Under the pieces are notes generated by a model. The model ran no database searches. It was not told the DNA's origin and worked only from the letters and a program-made list of their open reading frames with translations. A stretch of 64,000 nt of DNA from Sphingomonas kyeonggiensis. GTDB taxonomy: Bacteria; Pseudomonadota; Alphaproteobacteria; Sphingomonadales; Sphingomonadaceae. Below are positions 60,176-64,000 of the stretch, in pieces. The stretch covers positions 372,001 to 436,000 of the forward strand of contig NZ_JACHLN010000001.1 of the NCBI RefSeq assembly GCF_014204495.1, in the 5' to 3' direction. A program made the translations under genes and the position numbers. The first letter of the stretch is position 1, and the number at the start of each line of letters is the position of its first letter.

Positions 60176-60478
60176 TTAGTTGTAGCGGTTGCCGCCCGGA
60201 TCGGCGCGGAAGCCATTGTCGGCGGCGCCACCCTGGCAGCGCTGGTCCTCGGGGTGCTTCTTGCAGAGCTTGCGCAGCTCCTTGCCCTCGCGCGCTTCCT
60301 TCTCGCGCATCTTGCGGCCGTAGTTGCGGTCGGCCTCGTCCTGGCTGGTCGTCGCCCAGTCGGCGGCCTGCGCGCCGGCGCGGACCGGCATGGTGGCGAC
60401 ATCGACCACGGTCTTGGCGATACAGCCGCCGCTCAGCAGCGGCAGGGCAATGATGATCGGCACCAGAAACTTGCGCAT
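60176..60478 (-). CDS. Small predicted lipoprotein
   Basis: 100 residues. Signal MRKFLVPIIIALPLLSGGC with lipobox 'LSGGC' at residues 15-19. The mature part is charged ('GRKMREKEAREGKELRKLC') with two cysteines ('KLCKKHPEDQRC') that could form a disulfide. No family recognised. It follows glpQ by nine bases on the same strand. Confidence 0.8.
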   Translation of the reverse strand: MRKFLVPIIIALPLLSGGCIAKTVVDVATMPVRAGAQAADWATTSQDEADRNYGRKMREKEAREGKELRKLCKKHPEDQRCQGGAADNGFRADPGGNRYN

Positions 60479-60487
60479 GGAAAACCC

Positions 60488-61579
60488 TTATCCCCCCTTG
60501 TGTGCGCCCGCCGCGGCATCGCGCGCTTCAACACCAATATAGGGGAAATCGGTGAAGAAACCGTCCACGCCAAGCCCGATGAAATACAGGATCTCTTCTT
60601 TCAGGCGACCATGATCGGCCGGATTTGCGCCGGAACGGTAGCTGGGCAGGAGGAAGAAGTTCTCCGCCCGGAACGTCCAGGGATGGAGCTTGAGCCCCGC
60701 GGCATGCGCATCGGCGATCAGCGTGGTCGCCGGGCCCGTGGCCGGCTGGATCATCGTCAGCTCCGGCCCGATGCCATAGGCATAGGCGGCGACTGCCTTC
60801 AGCCCCTCGGGCGTGATCATCGCCTTGTAGCTCGGCTGCGCGCCGTCCGCCGGGGCGCCGGCGCCGGCCATCAGCTGGATCAGGCGGACCTTGGTCATCG
60901 CCTTGAGCTTCTTGAGATTGTTCACCTCGAACGACTGGATGAACACCGGTGCATCGGCACGGTCCCAGCCCGCCGCCTTGAGCTTGTCGACCAGGCGCTG
61001 CTCGAGCGGCAGCCCGATCGAAGCGAAATAGCTGGGATGCTTGGTCTCGGGATAGATGCCGATCGTGCGGCCGGTTTCCTTCGACGCCTGTTTGGCCAGC
61101 GCGATCACTTCGTCGAGCGTGGGCACTTCGGCCTGGCCGTCGAACTTCGTGTTGCCGGGACGCAGCTTGGGCAGGCGCTCCTTCGCCCGCAGCGTCTTGA
61201 GCTCGGCGAGGGTGAAGTCCTCGGTGAACCAGCCGGTCATCGTCTCGCCGTCGATCGTCTTGGTCGCCTTCCGGCTGGCGAACTCGGGATGGCTGGCGAC
61301 GTCGGTGGTCTCGGTGATGTTGTTCTCGTGCCGGGCAACGAGGACGCCGTCCTTGGTCGGCACCAGATCGGGCTCGATGAAATCGGCACCTTGCTCGATA
61401 GCGCGCTGGTAGGAGAGCAAAGTGTGCTCAGGGCGCTCGCCCGAGGCGCCGCGATGCGCGATGACGATGGGCTTGTCGGTCTTCCCGTGCATGGCGTGAT
61501 CCTGCCCCAGCGCGGCGCCCGGCACCACCATCATCAGCGACAAAGCGGCAATCAGCGATCTCGTCACGAAACTCTCCAC
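60488..61579 (-). CDS. glpQ: Periplasmic glycerophosphodiester phosphodiesterase
   Basis: 363 residues with a signal peptide ending 'AALG'. 'VIAHRGASGERPEHTLLSY' has the catalytic His/Arg, with 'ADFIEPDLVPTKDGVLVARH' metal ligands and second His, 'GIYPETKHPSYF' and 'FIQSFEVNNLKKL'. The GlpQ subgroup has this length. Hydrolyses glycerophosphodiesters to glycerol-3-phosphate. Confidence 0.94.
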   Translation of the reverse strand: MESFVTRSLIAALSLMMVVPGAALGQDHAMHGKTDKPIVIAHRGASGERPEHTLLSYQRAIEQGADFIEPDLVPTKDGVLVARHENNITETTDVASHPEFASRKATKTIDGETMTGWFTEDFTLAELKTLRAKERLPKLRPGNTKFDGQAEVPTLDEVIALAKQASKETGRTIGIYPETKHPSYFASIGLPLEQRLVDKLKAAGWDRADAPVFIQSFEVNNLKKLKAMTKVRLIQLMAGAGAPADGAQPSYKAMITPEGLKAVAAYAYGIGPELTMIQPATGPATTLIADAHAAGLKLHPWTFRAENFFLLPSYRSGANPADHGRLKEEILYFIGLGVDGFFTDFPYIGVEARDAAAGAHKGG

Positions 61580-61628
61580 TCGTTACGGGGTTGGGCCTAG
61601 GCTGCGGATGTGACGGTTACGAGGCGAT

Positions 61629-62540
61629 ATGGCGGATAATGACAGCGTGCTGGCGGCGGCGCGCGCCTGGAAGGGCCAAAGGCTGGCGCTGGCCACCGTC
61701 GTATCGACCTGGGGATCGGCGCCGCGCCCGCGCGGCAGCCATATGCTGGTGCATGAAGACGGACGCTTCGAGGGATCGGTCTCCGGCGGCTGTGTCGAGA
61801 CCGATATCCTGCAGGCCGCCGCCGAGGTGATCGCGGGGTCGCACCCGGTAATGAAGACCTATGGCGTCGCCGATCCCGCCGCCTGGGAAGTCGGGCTGCC
61901 CTGTGGCGGCCGGATCTCGGTGCTGGTGCAGCCGGTCTCCGAGGCCGGCTTTCCGCCTGACCTGTTCGATGCGATCGATACGGCGCGGAGCCGGGGCGAG
62001 ACGCTGGATATCGGCACGGACCTGGCCAGCGGGCTTTCGGCCCAGGGGCCGGCCGAATTCGTCAATCGCTACGATCCGCCGCGCCGGCTGCTGATCGTCG
62101 GGGCGGTGCAGATCGCCCAGACGCTTGCCGGGCTCGCCCGCGAGCTGGGCATTGCGACGACGGCCATCGATCCGCGCGGGAGATTCTTGACCGCCGAACG
62201 GTTCCCCGGGGTGATGCTCGACGACCGCTGGCCCGACGAAGCCGTGACCGCGCTGCAGCCGGATCCCGCCACCGCGGTGGTGACGCTCAGCCATGATCCC
62301 AAGATCGACGATGCCGCGCTCATCGCCGCGCTGCGCGCGCCCACCGGCTATGTCGCCGCGCTCGGCTCGCGCCGCAGCCAGGCCGCGCGGCTGGAGCGGC
62401 TCGCCGCGGCGGGAATTGCCCCCGCCGATCTCGACCGTATCGAGGGCCCCGCCGGCCTCGACATCGGCGCGATCGGCCCGGCAGAGATCGCGCTGTCCAT
62501 TGCCGCCGCCATGGTGAGGAGATTCCATGCTCAAGCCTGA
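61629..62540 (+). CDS. XdhC/CoxI-family molybdenum-enzyme maturation protein
   Basis: 303 residues. The N-terminal XdhC domain has 'TVVSTWGSAPRPRGSHML' and 'FEGSVSGGCVETDI', with the conserved Cys. The C-terminal Rossmann part has 'LLIVGAVQIAQTLAGLA', where the usual GAGH becomes 'GAVQ', and 'YVAALGSRRSQAARLERL'. Such proteins load or sulfurate molybdenum cofactor for xanthine or CO-type dehydrogenases. No such dehydrogenase is in view. Overlaps the next gene by 14 bases. Confidence 0.9.
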   Translation: MADNDSVLAAARAWKGQRLALATVVSTWGSAPRPRGSHMLVHEDGRFEGSVSGGCVETDILQAAAEVIAGSHPVMKTYGVADPAAWEVGLPCGGRISVLVQPVSEAGFPPDLFDAIDTARSRGETLDIGTDLASGLSAQGPAEFVNRYDPPRRLLIVGAVQIAQTLAGLARELGIATTAIDPRGRFLTAERFPGVMLDDRWPDEAVTALQPDPATAVVTLSHDPKIDDAALIAALRAPTGYVAALGSRRSQAARLERLAAAGIAPADLDRIEGPAGLDIGAIGPAEIALSIAAAMVRRFHAQA

Positions 62541-63174
62541 CCAGGTCGCCCTGATCCTGCTCGCCGCCGGCCGCTCGCGCCGCTTCAATGATGGCGACAA
62601 GCTCGCCGAACCGTTCCTCGACAAGCCGCTGGCCTATCATGTCGTCACTGCGCTCGAGCCGGTGCATTTCTGTGCGCGGATCGCGGTGGTCTCGGACACC
62701 GAGCTGGATTTCGCCGCGCTCGGCTATGACGTGGTCGAGAATCCCGATCCCTCGCTCGGCCAGGCGCGTTCGCTTTGCCTGGGGGTGGCGCGCGCGAAGG
62801 CGCTGGGCGCCGAGGCGGTGCTGGTGGCGCTGGCCGACATGCCGCGCGTCACTGCCGCGCATATCCGCCGGATGATGGACGCGGCCGACGGTCCCGCGAC
62901 GATCGTCGCCTCGTCCGACGGTACCCAGCCGATGCCGCCGGCGCTGTTCGGCAAGGACATGTTCGATACGCTGCTCAAGCTCGAAGGTGACCAGGGCGCC
63001 CGCGACCTGATCCGGCGCGGGCGGCACGTGATCGCGCCGCCCGCCGAGCTGGTCGACATCGACACGCAGGAAGACCTGCGCGAGCTGCGCGAACTTTACG
63101 GGCTGCGCACCGACGGGCTGCCCGAGCTGCCACCCGCGCTCGTCATTCGTGACGAAGCGCGTCGATCGGATTGA
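62527..63174 (+). CDS. mocA: MocA-like molybdenum cofactor nucleotidyltransferase
   Basis: 215 residues. NTP-transferase motif 'LLAAGRSRRFNDGDKLAEPF' at residues ~9-28, 'NPDPSLGQARSLCLGV', 'ALADMPRVTAAHIRRMM' and 'GDQGARDLIRRG'. Adds CMP to molybdopterin (MCD cofactor). Coupled to the XdhC-like gene. Convergent with the permease gene, whose end it overlaps by 32 bases. Confidence 0.88.
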   Translation: MLKPDQVALILLAAGRSRRFNDGDKLAEPFLDKPLAYHVVTALEPVHFCARIAVVSDTELDFAALGYDVVENPDPSLGQARSLCLGVARAKALGAEAVLVALADMPRVTAAHIRRMMDAADGPATIVASSDGTQPMPPALFGKDMFDTLLKLEGDQGARDLIRRGRHVIAPPAELVDIDTQEDLRELRELYGLRTDGLPELPPALVIRDEARRSD

Positions 63175-64000
63175 GGCTCGCCGCGCGCCGCGCCGGGAAA
63201 TAGCCGAACACCACGCCGATGATCGCCGAGATCGCAAAGGCGATCACGTTGATCTGTATGTCGAACAGGAAGGGCAGCGAGCCCAGCCACGACATCAGTG
63301 CGACGGCAAATTGCGCGATCAGCAGGCCGATCACGCCGCCGAGCATCGACAGCACCACCGCCTCGACCAGGAACTGCATCAGCACTTCGCTGGCCACCGC
63401 GCCGATGGCCAGCCGGATGCCGATCTCGCGTGTCCGCTCGGTGACCGAGACCAGCATGATGTTCATGATGCCGATACCGCCGACGATCAGGCTGATCATC
63501 GCCACGGCGGCGACGATCTGGGTGAGCAGCGTGGTCGTGCCGGTCAGCGTCTGGCTGATCTGGGCCGTATCGAAGATGTTGAAATCATCCTGCTTGCCGC
63601 CGGTGATGTTGCGCCGTTCGCGCAGCAGATCGGTGATCGAGGACTGGATCTGCGCACTGTCATAGGCCGGATCGGTGCCGACCAGCATCAGCCTGATGTC
63701 GGTGCTGCCGGTGAAGCGGCGCTGGACCTGCTTGATCGGCATGATCACGACATCGTCCTGGTCGCCACCGAAGCCGGCCTGGCCCTTGGTCTTGAGCACG
63801 CCGATCACGTCACAGGAGATACCGTTGACGCGGATGCGCGAACCCGCCGCGCTGCCGCCTCGGAAGAGGTTGGTCTGGATCGTGGTGCCGATGATGCACA
63901 CGGCCTTGCCCGCCTGCTCCTCCGCCCGGGTCCAATAGCGCCCCTCGATCAACGGCCAGGGCGAGACCTCGAAATAACCATTGGTGGTGCCGTTGACCGT
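63143..64000 (-). CDS. MacB-type ABC transporter permease (5' end outside window)
   Basis: The last 285 residues are visible. A periplasmic core domain ('IEGRYWTRAEEQAGKAVCII', 'GQAGFGGDQDDVVIMPIKQV', 'TGSTDIRLMLVGTD') is followed by the FtsX-like membrane domain ('VGGIGIMNIMLVSVTERTRE', 'IGIRLAIGAVASEVLMQFLV', 'FGYFPARRAASLNPIDALRH'). MacB/YknZ-like mechanotransmission permease for efflux of peptides, macrolides or lipids. The ATPase and adaptor would lie to the right of the window. Confidence 0.92.
   Translation of the reverse strand, partial: TVNGTTNGYFEVSPWPLIEGRYWTRAEEQAGKAVCIIGTTIQTNLFRGGSAAGSRIRVNGISCDVIGVLKTKGQAGFGGDQDDVVIMPIKQVQRRFTGSTDIRLMLVGTDPAYDSAQIQSSITDLLRERRNITGGKQDDFNIFDTAQISQTLTGTTTLLTQIVAAVAMISLIVGGIGIMNIMLVSVTERTREIGIRLAIGAVASEVLMQFLVEAVVLSMLGGVIGLLIAQFAVALMSWLGSLPFLFDIQINVIAFAISAIIGVVFGYFPARRAASLNPIDALRHE

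Overview
The window is GC-rich, densely coded chromosomal DNA from what looks like a sphingomonad (Alphaproteobacteria, Sphingomonas-like). This placement is an inference. It rests on five TonB-dependent receptors in 64 kb, several glycan- and corrinoid-scavenging operons, frequent ATGA stop-start overlaps, and the short palindromic repeat family seen here. No rRNA, tRNA, CRISPR array, transposase or prophage was found.

Layout. (1) 1-9.7 kb: a galactonate-type (De Ley-Doudoroff) sugar-acid locus. A MR/MLE dehydratase (cut by the left edge) and a DapA-family aldolase/dehydratase run leftward. Diverging from them are a TonB receptor, an SDR dehydrogenase, KDGal kinase, a KDPGal aldolase fused to an SMP-30 lactonase, and an exported BNR-type beta-propeller protein. 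(2) 9.8-25.6 kb: corrinoid uptake and salvage in two cobalamin-riboswitch units. The first has a BtuB receptor, CobO, BtuF/C/D and a PhyH-family dioxygenase. The second has another receptor, an unknown membrane protein, a DUF1636 protein, CobT, CobC, CobS, Thr-P decarboxylase, CbiB, CobQ and CobU. No corrin-ring assembly genes are present, which suggests lower-ligand and nucleotide-loop assembly on scavenged corrinoids.

(3) 25.6-30.6 kb: an unrecognised protein, then a leftward peptidoglycan-scavenging operon of AmiE-like serine hydrolase, NamZ-type exo-muramidase and sodium:solute symporter. (4) 30.7-37.1 kb: an EF-hand protein and a 2026-residue autotransporter with an internal duplication. 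(5) 37.5-50.3 kb: an alginate-utilisation locus with a FadR/GntR regulator, large TonB receptor, KdgK-type kinase, TSUP permease, SGNH esterase, SDR reductase, hexuronate MFS transporter, and PL17 and PL6 alginate lyases. Polymer enters as oligomers, is cut to unsaturated monouronate (DEH), reduced to KDG and phosphorylated to KDPG. Related TGGT...ATACCAG sites lie upstream of the lyase operon and of the autotransporter.

(6) 50.3-64 kb: mostly housekeeping genes. These include a ZnuD-like receptor, PAP2 phosphatase, GalE, MsrA, aquaporin, a HAD phosphatase, Sua5 with a repeat element inside its reading frame, acyl-CoA dehydrogenase, a lipoprotein, GlpQ, XdhC-like and MocA-like proteins, and a MacB-type permease cut by the right edge.

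Two repeat families stand out. One is a palindrome of about 71-77 bp with perfect 24-25 bp arms, present in three full copies, two of them inside reading frames. The other is an element of about 194 bp present twice in opposite orientation, both times between convergent genes.
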